From positions 1-22,451 of the forward strand of contig BLSF01000141.1 in assembly GCA_012862575.1 (NCBI GenBank): a DNA stretch of 22,451 bases, read 5' to 3'. Positions 8,688 through 17,175 of the stretch are shown here, piece by piece. The first letter of the stretch is position 1. The number at the start of each line of letters is the position of its first letter. The notes beneath the pieces were generated by a model, which saw only the letters and a list, made by a program, of their open reading frames with translations, did no database searches and was not told where the DNA came from. The stretch comes from Parietichytrium sp. I65-24A (Eukaryota; Sar; Bigyra; Thraustochytrida; Thraustochytriidae). The position numbers were made by a program, and so were the translations under genes.

Positions 8688-9333
8688 AACAAAAAACATA
8701 AAGGTCATTCAAAAGTCCTTTTGGAAGATCAAATGCCACTCCACCAGGACGAACATATGCAGCATGTATACGTGCTCCTGAAACACGTTCATAAAATTCT
8801 ATAAGTTTTTCTCGTTCTTCAAAACCCCAAAAATATATGGTTATTGCCCCTACATCAAGTGCATGACAACTAACTGCCAACAAATGATTCAACAATCGGG
8901 TAATTTCCAAAAAAATAACACGAATATATTGTGCTCTTTTTGGAACAGCCAAATTTGCCAAAGACTCTACCGCTATAGAATAAGTATGTTCTTGAGCTAT
9001 TATAGAAACATAATCAAGGCGGTCAAAATAAGGTAGTGCCTGCATAAAATTTTTATGCTCAACTAGTTTTTCGGAACCTCTGTGAAGCAATCCAATATGA
9101 GGGTCTGCCTTTAGTACTGTTTCACCTTTCAAAGTCAACACAAGTCGAAGTACTCCATGAGCTGCCGGATGCTGAGGACCAAAATTAAGAGTAAAATTTT
9201 TTATTTCTTTATTTATTATTCTCTTAGTAAGTGCCATTAATATTTTCGTTATATTCAAATTTTTTGAGAGAAAGTAGTAAAAATGAATTTTTTTCTCTCT
9301 TAAAAAAGTAACTTAGACTGATTTCTACAGTGA
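8688..9333 (-). other. Assembly duplicate of nad7 5' part and spacer
   Basis: From about 8688 the sequence is identical to 7172-7817 at a constant offset of 1516. It carries the nad7 N-terminal portion, which ends at the ATG equivalent to 9237, and the rpl16-nad7 spacer. It belongs to the contig that continues into the intact rpl16. Counting it would wrongly give a truncated nad7 gene. Confidence 0.9.
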
Positions 9334-9771
9334 TTAAATTAGTACTTTTGACCATACCTTTGTTTTAATGGGAAGTTTTTTGGCTGCTTTATGCAACGCT
9401 AGCAATCCTATTTCACGCTGAACAAAATCAAGCTCAAAAAGCATTTGTCCTGGCTGTACTTTACATGCCCAAAAAGAAACAGACCCTTTTCCTTTTCCTA
9501 TACGTGAACCCAAAGCCTTTTTGGTGTAAGCATGATTAGGAAAAGGTTTAATCCAAATTTTACAAGTTTTAGTTGTATGAAACTTAAGTACTTTTTTACA
9601 AGCTTCAAGATGAGTATTTTTCAAAAAACCTGTTTCTAGACAAAGAAGACCCAAAGAACCGAAACTAAAAAGGTTGGCATCTATGGTTTGTTGTTTTTTA
9701 GTAAACTTGTTATAGATTTTTTTATTCCGCTGTATTTTTGAAAATTTAGTGCGTTTTGGTTTTATCAACAT
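9334..9771 (-). CDS. rpl16: Ribosomal protein L16, mitochondrial
   Basis: Large-subunit protein near the peptidyl transferase centre and A-site tRNA. The 145-residue product is close to the bacterial 136. The core signature is clear: KIWIKPFPNHAYTKKALGSR followed by IGKGKGSVSFWACKVQPGQMLFE, matching the bacterial P(D/H)...TKKPxExRMGKGKGxxxxWVAxVxPGxxLxE. The start is an ATG lying 26 bases inside the 3' end of rps3 in another frame; this overlap is typical of tightly packed S10-type clusters. It ends with TAA. It is the last of tatC-rpl2-rps19-rps3-rpl16, ahead of nad7. Confidence 0.96.
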   Translation of the reverse strand: MLIKPKRTKFSKIQRNKKIYNKFTKKQQTIDANLFSFGSLGLLCLETGFLKNTHLEACKKVLKFHTTKTCKIWIKPFPNHAYTKKALGSRIGKGKGSVSFWACKVQPGQMLFELDFVQREIGLLALHKAAKKLPIKTKVWSKVLI

Positions 9772-10537
9772 TTACTTTATTATTATAAACTAGCCAAACT
9801 TTTACACTTATGGCTCCATAAGGTGTTTGAGCAGTAAAGCAGGAATAATCAATATAAGCTGCTTTTTGTTGCAAAGGAAGAATTCCTTGTTGAAATATTT
9901 CTTTACGAGTTCTATCAGAACCATTAATGCGGCCTTTCACTTGCACGCGGTAGCCTTTCAACAAACATTTTGAATGTGAAAAATATACATTTATAACTTC
10001 CTGCAATTTAAAAATAAATCGACCGTGATTTATGCTAAGCTCAAGCCCTCGTGCAATCAATTTAGAAAGCAATAGACTTGTATTTTTTATAGATATACAA
10101 GTTTCAACAAAATTAAATATTTTAATGTCTTTTTTACCTACGGAAGAAGATTGAGATTTTGAAACAATGAATTGATTATAAATCTTAACTGGTTTATAAA
10201 ACAAAAACAAAGTAAAATATTTCTCAAGTTTTGTAATCAAAAATGAAATAAAACGCTCATTAAAAAATTTTGGCTGTGAAGTGTATACTTGCATAGTAAT
10301 AAAGATACAAAAATCATTTTCGTGTACCTGAAAATTACTAAGAAACAATTGTTTATGCTCAAAAAACTCTTCCACAAATTTTTTTGCTACTAGACTTTTA
10401 TAAAGACCCTTAGCAAAACAAATTTTATTTTGAAATGTACCAGCACTATAATAAGTCTTTTCCGAATTATAGCTTTGATTTTGAAGTTTCGGATTTTGAA
10501 CAAGACGAAATCCCACAGGATGTACTTTTTGACCCAT
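9746..10537 (-). CDS. rps3: Ribosomal protein S3, mitochondrial
   Basis: Small-subunit head protein lining the mRNA entry channel. The 263-residue product begins with the family hallmark MGQKVHPVGFRL. It ends with a conserved C-terminal domain (RGLELSINHGR..., LKGYRVQVKGRINGSDRTRKE, TPYGAISVKVWLVY). The middle part is divergent, as usual for mitochondrial Rps3. Unlike plant versions it has no very large insertion. It starts with ATG directly after the rps19 stop (TAA ATG, no spacer). Its last 26 bases overlap rpl16. Confidence 0.96.
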   Translation of the reverse strand: MGQKVHPVGFRLVQNPKLQNQSYNSEKTYYSAGTFQNKICFAKGLYKSLVAKKFVEEFFEHKQLFLSNFQVHENDFCIFITMQVYTSQPKFFNERFISFLITKLEKYFTLFLFYKPVKIYNQFIVSKSQSSSVGKKDIKIFNFVETCISIKNTSLLLSKLIARGLELSINHGRFIFKLQEVINVYFSHSKCLLKGYRVQVKGRINGSDRTRKEIFQQGILPLQQKAAYIDYSCFTAQTPYGAISVKVWLVYNNKVNVDKTKTH

Positions 10538-10711
10538 TTATCTACTTTTATTTTTTAGCTTTTTACGCTTTTTTACAAACATAAATTCTCCTGCTTTTGC
10601 TTGAAATATAAGATCTTTTAGTTCAAGAGAAACAAATCCTTTTCCGGTGTAAACACGATAATTTTGTTTAACCATTCCATATTTAAATTTATAATTACCA
10701 CGCAAAATCAT
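10538..10711 (-). CDS. rps19: Ribosomal protein S19, short form
   Basis: Small-subunit head protein that contacts S13 and the A-site region. The frame encodes 57 residues, from ATG at 10711 to TAA at 10540-10538. The run YRVYTGKGFVSLELKDLIFQAKAGEFMFVKKRKKLKNK matches the conserved C-terminal half of S19 (V-Y-N-G-K-x-F...GhklGEF-x-x-T-R-K). The N-terminal half of bacterial S19, with its KGPFVD motif, is missing; bacterial S19 has about 90 residues. It lies 3 bases after rpl2 and abuts rps3, its exact bacterial operon position minus rpl22. A homopolymer error creating a false early start is possible, but the rpl2 stop limits upstream extension. Confidence 0.88.
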   Translation of the reverse strand: MILRGNYKFKYGMVKQNYRVYTGKGFVSLELKDLIFQAKAGEFMFVKKRKKLKNKSR

Positions 10712-10714
10712 AAT

Positions 10715-11428
10715 TTATTTAGTTTTTTTACCAAGAGTTAGTTTTCCCCAAGGGCTTACTGGATGCTTCCCAATTCTCCCTTTTCCTTCTCCTCCTCCAT
10801 GAGGATGATCAATTGGATTTATTGCAACACCACGTACTGAAGGGCGAATATTTCTCCATGCATTTTGTCCAGCTTTATACAATTTTTTAAATATAAAACC
10901 TTCATTATCAACAACCCCCAAAGTAGCACGACTTTTTGAATGAATAGATTTAAGCTGACCAGAAGGCAGTTTAACCAAAATAGCATTTTGACTTTTATAT
11001 TCAATTTGAGCAAAATTTCCTGCAGCTCTAACAAGTTTACCAGGTATATTTTGATTAAGACTAAGGTTATGTACTTTAGAGCCCACAGGGAGAGCACTCA
11101 AAAAATAAGAAGATCCTTCCACAAGTTTAAGATCTATTATTGAAGAACTAACACTTTCATCAGCTACAAAAGTATTCAACTGAAAATCTTTAAAAGACAA
11201 AATATATTTATAGCGATTTGAAACAGAGTCTTTTAGTAGCAAAAGATCTACATTACGATTAGGATCATAGTGCTTAGAACAAATCTGAAATGAAGATGAA
11301 GATGGGCTACGATGGTAATCAACAACCCTAAATTTACGTTTATGACCTCCACCTTTGTGACGGACAGTAATTCGTCCAGTATTATTACGACCTTGAGATC
11401 GTTTATATTTTCTAATCAAATTTTTCAT
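10715..11428 (-). CDS. rpl2: Ribosomal protein L2, mitochondrial
   Basis: Large-subunit protein needed for subunit association and peptidyl transfer. The 237-residue product shows the N-terminal RNA-binding part (GRNNTGRITVRHKGGGHKRKFRVVDY, residues about 14-39). The C-terminal part carries RGVAINPIDHPHGGGEGKGRIGKHPVSPWG, which includes the histidine of the catalytic-site loop. It is shorter than bacterial L2 (about 273), with compression in the middle. It starts with ATG inside the end of tatC (17-base overlap) and ends with TAA three bases before rps19. Confidence 0.97.
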   Translation of the reverse strand: MKNLIRKYKRSQGRNNTGRITVRHKGGGHKRKFRVVDYHRSPSSSSFQICSKHYDPNRNVDLLLLKDSVSNRYKYILSFKDFQLNTFVADESVSSSIIDLKLVEGSSYFLSALPVGSKVHNLSLNQNIPGKLVRAAGNFAQIEYKSQNAILVKLPSGQLKSIHSKSRATLGVVDNEGFIFKKLYKAGQNAWRNIRPSVRGVAINPIDHPHGGGEGKGRIGKHPVSPWGKLTLGKKTK

Positions 11429-12167
11429 TAAGAAATTTTTTTATAATATATTGAAGGTTCGAAAAAAAAATAAGAAATTCAAACCAAAAAAGAAACAAAC
11501 TAAAAAAAAGCAACTGGCTAAATACATCTGGTGGAGAAAGGACAGTAGCAAGCAACAAAAAAACAAGGTAAAAAATTTTTCTAAATTTCAAAAGCACATT
11601 ACCTTGAAAAAGTCCTTTATAAAAGCACCAAAAAAGTATTACAGGCAGCTGAAAAAGTACATTCAACAAAACCCCAATAAAAATACAAAAAAACAAAAAC
11701 TGGGAAAAAATTGGATTTAGCTCAAAAGTTAGAAGTTGTGCAGAATAACTTATCCACTGTTGCAAAAATCCAAATATATTCTTTATAAAAAAAGAAAAGC
11801 TAAAAAAACAACCAAGATAACTAAAAAAACTAAAACTAAACAAAAAAACCTGCACTTTATATTGAAAATTTGAAAAGGTAGGTATCAAAAAAAATAGTAG
11901 CTGTGCCAAAGGTATAAATACTGTTACACTACTACTAATAAAAAATGCCAAAGAAAACCTCAATGTAATCAATTCCATTGGAGAAAAAAATATAAGCTTC
12001 CATGAAAAATAAGGAAAAAGCTCAAGTTGCTCCAAAAAATAAAACAAAAATTCTTCTGAATAAAAAAATCCCAAAACAAAACAAGTACCAAAACTAAAGC
12101 TAACATACAAAGATCGAAAAAAAACTTCTTTTAGAAAAAAAGACCCTAGAGTTTTAGTTTTTATCAT
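11412..12167 (-). CDS. tatC: Twin-arginine translocase subunit TatC
   Basis: Mitochondrial TatC homologue (also called mttB or ymf16), an inner-membrane protein of about 251 residues. In bacteria this family exports folded proteins; the mitochondrial substrate is uncertain. The product is very hydrophobic, with about six membrane segments. It has family motifs such as FIPLAQLLFFLIPTF in the middle and VLSPPDVFSQLLFFSLFLFWFEFLIFF near the C-terminus. I place the start at the ATG at 12167; an in-frame ATG at 12179 is also possible. The frame stays open further upstream through trnY, but that part is tRNA. It ends with TAG inside rpl2, overlapping by 17 bases. Confidence 0.93.
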   Translation of the reverse strand: MIKTKTLGSFFLKEVFFRSLYVSFSFGTCFVLGFFYSEEFLFYFLEQLELFPYFSWKLIFFSPMELITLRFSLAFFISSSVTVFIPLAQLLFFLIPTFSNFQYKVQVFLFSFSFFSYLGCFFSFSFFIKNIFGFLQQWISYSAQLLTFELNPIFSQFLFFCIFIGVLLNVLFQLPVILFWCFYKGLFQGNVLLKFRKIFYLVFLLLATVLSPPDVFSQLLFFSLFLFWFEFLIFFSNLQYIIKKFLNEKFD

Positions 12168-12185
12168 TATATAATGCATACAGAT

Positions 12186-12268
12186 TGAGAAGGGCTGGAT
12201 TTGAACCAACGATTCATGAAACGAACTTGATTTACAGTCAAGCGCAATAACCACTCTGCCACCTCCTC
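12186..12268 (-). tRNA. trnY: tRNA-Tyr(GTA)
   Basis: A class II tRNA with a long variable arm. The acceptor stem GAGGAGG/CCTTCTC is paired, with one G-T. The anticodon stem CTTGA/TCAAG encloses loop CTGTAAA with anticodon GTA. The discriminator is A. A long variable arm in tRNA-Tyr is the bacterial and organellar form. The tatC frame runs open through it by chance. Confidence 0.95.
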
Positions 12269-12278
12269 AAATAAATAT

Positions 12279-12665
12279 TTAGTAGCTTCCTTTCAAAAGT
12301 TTTTGGCTACTCAAAATTGAAAACAAACTTTCTATATAAACAACGTTTACTTTACTTTGATGTTTCACTTTTGAAACTTCTGAACTAAGCCAAGCAGATT
12401 TTTGTCCAGACAAATCAAGAAACAATTTAGATGAACTTTGAGCTGCTTTTACTATGATTGCATCATATTGAGTACTTGCACTTTTTTGTTCTATAGAAAA
12501 CTCAGATTGAGACAAACTGCTTTTAGCTGCTTTTTTTGTACGCACTTTCAAAACAAAAGCAAATGCAGGAACTACATCTTTAAAAATAATAAAATAGAAA
12601 GTAAAAAAAATAATCAAAAGCCAAAAGATTTGACCAAAAAAAGTAATAAACTCTAGTTGAGGCAT
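12279..12665 (-). CDS. atp8: ATP synthase F0 subunit 8
   Basis: Peripheral-stalk subunit of the mitochondrial F0 sector. The 128-residue product starts with MPQLEFITFFGQIFWLLIIFFTFYFIIF, the typical Atp8 opening (MPQL followed by one membrane segment). A hydrophilic, serine- and lysine-rich matrix tail follows. This length is normal for stramenopile and plant Atp8 (formerly orfB), unlike the 50-residue animal form. It starts with ATG and ends with TAA. It sits alone between trnK and trnY. The tail is not conserved enough to identify by eye. Confidence 0.92.
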   Translation of the reverse strand: MPQLEFITFFGQIFWLLIIFFTFYFIIFKDVVPAFAFVLKVRTKKAAKSSLSQSEFSIEQKSASTQYDAIIVKAAQSSSKLFLDLSGQKSAWLSSEVSKVKHQSKVNVVYIESLFSILSSQKLLKGSY

Positions 12666-12690
12666 TTTTAAATTAGTTGTTATAATACGT

Positions 12691-12762
12691 TAGGCGTAAA
12701 AGGAATCGAACCTTTGACCAAAGACTTAAAAGGACTCTGCTCTACCGCTGAGCTATACGCCT
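12691..12762 (-). tRNA. trnK: tRNA-Lys(TTT)
   Basis: The acceptor stem AGGCGTA/TACGCCT is perfect. The D-stem is GCTC/GAGC. The anticodon loop CTTTTAA carries TTT. The anticodon stem GAGTC/GTCTT has a central T-T mismatch. The T-arm is AAAGG/CCTTT and the discriminator is A. It lies between nad5 and atp8. Confidence 0.94.
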
Positions 12763-12776
12763 GTATAAATAAAAAA

Positions 12777-15074
12777 TTAAAACAAAAAATATAGGCCAAA
12801 CAAAAAAATAAGCCGGTAATCGAAGAAAGGAAGAAAAAACAAACCGCTAAAAAAAAGCAAGCTAACCAACATCAAAATCAAATAATGGTAAATTTGTCCA
12901 CTTTGAACTTTAAATACAAAATTATTTACCTTCGCAATACTAAAAGAAATACCATAAGGACCAAATATTTCAAGTAGTCCTTTATCTAGATTCTGATATG
13001 TATGTTTATAAGAAGAATGTATAAATACCTGGCTAACAGATTCATTATACATCTTATCAAAAAACCATTTTCGGTTTAGGAAAGTATACATAAAAAGACC
13101 AATAGAACTTATTTTAATAGAAACCAAAATAAAACGAAAATAACTATAAAGAAAAAAAGCAGCACAAGCACCCATAAGAGAAAAAAATGTAGGAAGAAGT
13201 TTAATAGTTAGAGGCAAAAACTCAGCTTCAATTATAAGATAATTTGTAGGATAAAAAAAGATTACATTTGAAAAAAAAGAACTTCCAACTCCAATAATTA
13301 GATCTTTACAAAAATAACCAAAAAAAATACTTCCAAAAGACAAAATAAAAAGAGGCAAACTTATGCGCCACTGAGGCTCATGAGCTATACTATAAATTCT
13401 TTTATAGCCACGCGGAGGTGTCAAAAAAGTAAGCTGTAGCAATCTTATGGAATAAAAAGCAGTACAAACCGCTGCTATTGTACCCAACCAAAAAGCAAAA
13501 TGCCCATGATTAGAAAAATTTGCGTAAGCAAGTTCCAAAATAACGTCTTTAGAATAAAAACCAGTTAGAAATGGAAAACCTATAAGAGCCAAAGACCCGA
13601 TAAATATTATTGTATAGCTATAAGGCAAAATATTTACAAGACCTCCTATACGACGCATATCTTGTTCATCATTTATAGCATGAATAACCGCACCTGCAGT
13701 CAAAAACAAAAGTGCTTTGAAAAATGCATGATTTGCCAAATGAAAAACTCCAACATGGTAAGCTGAAATTCCACAAGCAAATACTATATAACCAAGCTGT
13801 GAACAAGTTGAATAAGCAATTACTTTTTTTAGGTCATTCTGCAAAAGACCTGTAGTTGCCGCAAAAAATGAAGTTATAGCCCCGAATAGAGTAACTAGCC
13901 ACAAAGTAAACGTGCTGTATTCAAACAATGGTGAACTGCGAGCAATTAGAAAAACACCTGCAGTTACCATAGTAGCGGCGTGAATTAGAGCTGAAACAGG
14001 AGTAGGACCTTCTATTGCACGAGTAGTGTNTGAACAAGTTGAATAAGCAATTACTTTTTTTAGGTCATTCTGCAAAAGACCTGTAGTTGCCGCAAAAAAA
14101 TGAAGTTATAGCCCCGAATAGAGTAACTAGCCACAAAGTAAACGTGCTGTATTCAAACAATGGTGAACTGCGAGCAATTAGAAAAACACCTGCAGTTACC
14201 ATAGTAGCGGCGTGAATTAGAGCTGAAACAGGAGTAGGACCTTCTATTGCATCAGGCAACCATGTATGTAGACCCAACTGCGCTGATTTACCTACTGCAC
14301 CAATAAAAAGCAAAAATGTAGCTACTTCAATAAAATTCAAATGAAAATTCAAGAATACAAAAGATTTATTTAGGCTCAAAGGAGCCAGTGCAAACACTGT
14401 AGCATAATCTGTGGCACCGTATTCCAAATAAAGTAGAATAATACCAATAGCCAATCCAAAATCTCCAACGCGATTTACTAGCATAGCCTTAATTGCAGCT
14501 TTATTTGCTTGAATTCGTGTAAACCAAAAATTAATAAGCAAATAAGAACACAATCCAACACCTTCCCAACCAACAAATATTTGTACATAATTATCTGCAG
14601 TAACCAAAATAATTATGAAAAAGTAAAAAGTGAAAGATAACTTATAAATCGACTCAAATGAGGATCATATTCTATATATTCAGTAGAATACAAATGAACC
14701 AAAGTTGATACAGAAGTTACTACAATCAATATCAATAGGGTCAAACTATCAAACAAAAAACNTATATATTCAGTAGAATACAAATGAACCAAAGTTGATA
14801 CAGAAGTTACTACAATCAATATCAATAGGGTCAAACTATCAAACAAAAAACCCCACTGAACATTAAAAAAACCTGAAGTTATCCAAGGGCTTAGATTAAA
14901 ACAAATAACAAGCCCTGTTTGAATATTAAACAAAAAATAAAACAAAGAAGTCAAAAAAGTCAAAAAGATCAAGCTTGTGGACAAAAATATACTTCCTTTA
15001 TGCCCAAGAAATCTTCCAAAAAACCCTGATACAACTGCACTCAACAAAGGTATCAAAAGAATAGAAAAACTCAT
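12777..15074 (-). CDS. nad5: NADH dehydrogenase subunit 5 (assembly-broken)
   Basis: Proton-pumping antiporter-like subunit at the far end of the complex I membrane arm. It reads from ATG at 15074 ([24 protein letters not shown]) to TAA at 12779-12777. Key family segments are [27 protein letters not shown] and [35 protein letters not shown]. Three assembly faults interrupt it: an 89-base duplicate around the N at 14762; a 219-base duplicate with a barcode tag around the N at 14030; and a one-base loss in the A5 run at 14618-14622 (complement T5) that shifts the frame near residue FTF. Collapsing the duplicates gives about 658 residues, normal for Nad5. I interpret the gene as functional in the organism. 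Confidence 0.95.
13800..14018 (-). repeat. Overlap duplicate in nad5 (first copy)
   Basis: 219 bases match 14031-14250 except for one base in an A run: six As at 13863-13868 against seven at 14094-14100. The six-A version keeps the nad5 frame. The pair flanks the barcode tag and the N at 14030, so it is a contig overlap and not a biological repeat. Confidence 0.92.
14019..14029 (-). other. Residual sequencing barcode tag
   Basis: ACGAGTAGTGT, the reverse complement of ACACTACTCGT, sits exactly between the end of nad5-matching sequence and the N at 14030. The overlapping copy of nad5 does not contain it. From memory it matches a Roche 454 Rapid Library barcode. It is artificial sequence at a contig end. 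Confidence 0.88.
14673..14761 (-). repeat. Overlap duplicate in nad5 (second join)
   Basis: 89 bases are identical to 14763-14851 on the other side of the N at 14762. Translation gives the same Nad5 stretch twice ([18 protein letters not shown] and onward). This is a contig overlap and should be collapsed. Confidence 0.93.
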
Positions 15075-15092
15075 TAAATTTTTATTTATCCT

Positions 15093-15178
15093 TAGGCAAG
15101 AGGGGATTCGAACCCCTGAAGAATTATGTTCTTACCAGTTTTCAAAACTGGGACCTTAAACCACTCAGACACTTGCCC
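15093..15178 (-). tRNA. trnS: tRNA-Ser(TGA)
   Basis: A class II tRNA with a variable arm formed by AAGAA/TTCTT. The acceptor stem GGGCAAG/CTTGCCT has a G1-U72 wobble. The anticodon stem CCAGT/ACTGG encloses loop TTTGAAA with anticodon TGA, reading UCN codons. The T-arm is AGGGG/CCCCT and the discriminator is A. Confidence 0.95.
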
Positions 15179-15198
15179 ATAAATATTATGAAATAAAA

Positions 15199-15528
15199 TC
15201 ACAGGCGCCGCATTTTTCGTTTACGGCAACCATTAAAAGCTTTTTGACTAACATGAAAAATTTTAAGAATAGAGACTTTTGATTCTAGCAAAAGCTTAAG
15301 CAAACTAAGTTTATTTTTATTGTAACCAAAAAAAATAAGAATCAAAGAAGAAATTTTCTTGCTAGAAAAATAATTTATAAACTTTGTTGTTGCAATTATA
15401 AGCTTATTCAAATTTATACGTCTATTTGATCCTCCGACAGAAGTTTTAAACACAGTTAGATTATCTAGAGTTAGAAGATTCAAATGAATGTTATTTTTTA
15501 CAAATTTAATATAAAGTTTATGAACCAT
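15199..15528 (-). CDS. rps11: Ribosomal protein S11, mitochondrial
   Basis: Small-subunit platform protein near the mRNA exit. The 109-residue product is slightly shorter than bacterial S11 (about 129) and divergent. The diagnostic C-terminus is FNGCRKRKMRRL, equivalent to the bacterial HNGCRPPKRRRV. It starts with ATG immediately after the rps13 stop (TAA ATG with no spacer), keeping the bacterial alpha-operon order rps13-rps11. The stop is at its low-coordinate end, 20 bases before trnS(UGA). Confidence 0.9.
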   Translation of the reverse strand: MVHKLYIKFVKNNIHLNLLTLDNLTVFKTSVGGSNRRINLNKLIIATTKFINYFSSKKISSLILIFFGYNKNKLSLLKLLLESKVSILKIFHVSQKAFNGCRKRKMRRL

Positions 15529-15897
15529 TTATTTGTTTAGTTTTTTTGCTGTTTTAGCATTAGTACGGGTACGCTGCCCACGAACAGGAAGGCCAAGTTT
15601 CAAACGATAACCCCTATTAGACCCTTGATTTTTAAGCAAATCAAGTTGGTTTTTTTTAAACTGCCTCAATTCAGAACCAATAGAAAAATTAGAAACGGTA
15701 GAATTAAAAGAGGTCTCCAACCACAGAGCAAGTTCCGAAATTTGGTCATCCGTCAATGCACTAGCTTTTATAGATTTAAGCAAACCAGTTTGTTTAAGAA
15801 CAAAAAATGCTTTTGTTCTGTTAAGTCCAAAAACTTGCAAAAGCAACTGGTAAACACTTTGATTTGGCTTACGTATTTGTTTCAAAAAATTTATCAT
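15529..15897 (-). CDS. rps13: Ribosomal protein S13, mitochondrial
   Basis: Small-subunit head protein bridging to the large subunit. The 122-residue product matches the bacterial length (about 118). The helix-two-turn-helix region includes [18 protein letters not shown]. The C-terminal signature [24 protein letters not shown] corresponds to bacterial [22 protein letters not shown]. It starts with ATG and ends with TAA. It directly follows rpl5 (19-base gap); in bacteria rps14, rps8, rpl6 and others would lie between them, so a block has moved elsewhere. Confidence 0.96.
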   Translation of the reverse strand: [122 protein letters not shown]

Positions 15898-15913
15898 TAT
15901 AATGTCGTTACAA

Positions 15914-16601
15914 AAATTAATTGTTTAATTTCAAAGGAAATTTAAACTGAGCATAAAGAAAACGTTTTTTAAAAAATAGATTTTGTTTGTCTTGCATAAT
16001 AAAAATAATAGAAAATCCAAATATTTGCTGAAGCTTATAAAATTGACGAATTTCTTGTTCAAAATCTGGAAACAAATGAAAATTAGAAATACTTAGGCAA
16101 AAGCTGTTTTTAAAGTTTGCCGCCGTTTGTAGTTTTCTAAATTCATTTTGTTTTAGCTTTGGCATAAAAATAATAAGTAGTTGATCCAAAAACGAATACA
16201 TTTGAAGACCACGAAGCGTCAAAGATAGACCTACCAGTTGTTTTTTTCTAAGCTTCCAAAAAGCTACGTCTTCTGCAGAATAATTAAATTGAGGCTTTTG
16301 TTTTGTAAGCAGTTCTAGTATAAAATATAGCAACCCCAAAACATTTTGTGATTTAAAATTTACAGATTTAAAAGATATATGAATAACAATGCGCTCAAGA
16401 CCACTAAGAGAAAAGTCTGAAGTCAAAAAAGTATTTTGCAATGGCACCTCATAGCGCAATACCCGTTTATAATAATAAGAATACATTTAGATATATTTTG
16501 TTACTGTAAGCAAACGCAATTGGATTGCTTCTTTTTGAAGGCGAAATGCTAGAGGTTGATGTACTCTAGAAGAGATTGTTGCAAATTTCCCTTTCTTTTT
16601 T
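15914..16601 (-). repeat. Assembly duplicate of rpl5 and rpl14 3' end
   Basis: 688 bases appear identical to 16603-17290, separated only by the N at 16602. It contains a full rpl5 frame (15917-16486) and the last 115 bases of the rpl14 region (16487-16601). This low-coordinate copy is continuous with rps13 and the other with rpl14, as expected for two overlapping contigs. There is one rpl5 gene in reality. Confidence 0.92.
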
Positions 16602-16605
16602 NAAA

Positions 16606-17175
16606 TTAATTGTTTAATTTCAAAGGAAATTTAAACTGAGCATAAAGAAAACGTTTTTTAAAAAATAGATTTTGTTTGTCTTGCATAATAAAAATAATAG
16701 AAAATCCAAATATTTGCTGAAGCTTATAAAATTGACGAATTTCTTGTTCAAAATCTGGAAACAAATGAAAATTAGAAATACTTAGGCAAAAGCTGTTTTT
16801 AAAGTTTGCCGCCGTTTGTAGTTTTCTAAATTCATTTTGTTTTAGCTTTGGCATAAAAATAATAAGTAGTTGATCCAAAAACGAATACATTTGAAGACCA
16901 CGAAGCGTCAAAGATAGACCTACCAGTTGTTTTTTTCTAAGCTTCCAAAAAGCTACGTCTTCTGCAGAATAATTAAATTGAGGCTTTTGTTTTGTAAGCA
17001 GTTCTAGTATAAAATATAGCAACCCCAAAACATTTTGTGATTTAAAATTTACAGATTTAAAAGATATATGAATAACAATGCGCTCAAGACCACTAAGAGA
17101 AAAGTCTGAAGTCAAAAAAGTATTTTGCAATGGCACCTCATAGCGCAATACCCGTTTATAATAATAAGAATACAT
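16606..17175 (-). CDS. rpl5: Ribosomal protein L5, mitochondrial
   Basis: Large-subunit protein of the central protuberance; in bacteria it binds 5S rRNA. The 189-residue product fits the family (about 180). Family features seen are the N-terminal MYSYYYKRVLRYEV, the central QNVLGLLYFILELLTKQKPQF, and WKLRKKQLVGLSLTLRGLQMYSFLDQLL, matching bacterial FKIREGxPIGxKVTLRGxRMYEFLDRLI. Start ATG directly follows the rpl14 stop (TAA ATG). An identical frame at 15917-16486 is a contig-overlap duplicate. Retention of L5 fits with the candidate 5S rRNA at 2396-2498, its expected binding partner. Confidence 0.95.
   Translation of the reverse strand: MYSYYYKRVLRYEVPLQNTFLTSDFSLSGLERIVIHISFKSVNFKSQNVLGLLYFILELLTKQKPQFNYSAEDVAFWKLRKKQLVGLSLTLRGLQMYSFLDQLLIIFMPKLKQNEFRKLQTAANFKNSFCLSISNFHLFPDFEQEIRQFYKLQQIFGFSIIFIMQDKQNLFFKKRFLYAQFKFPLKLNN

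Noticed and set aside
8014-9258. Additional nad7 genes or pseudogenes, including an nad7-rpl16 fusion frame at 7818-8588
   Set aside because: The copies are identical to the intact gene and bounded by single Ns; the fusion frame crosses an N. They are contig overlaps.
12180-12254. N-terminal extension of TatC through trnY
   Set aside because: That part is a complete tRNA-Tyr; in-frame ATGs at 12179 and 12167 give a normal TatC start.
15917-16486. Second rpl5 gene
   Set aside because: Identical to 16606-17175 and separated by an N, with flanks matching a contig overlap.
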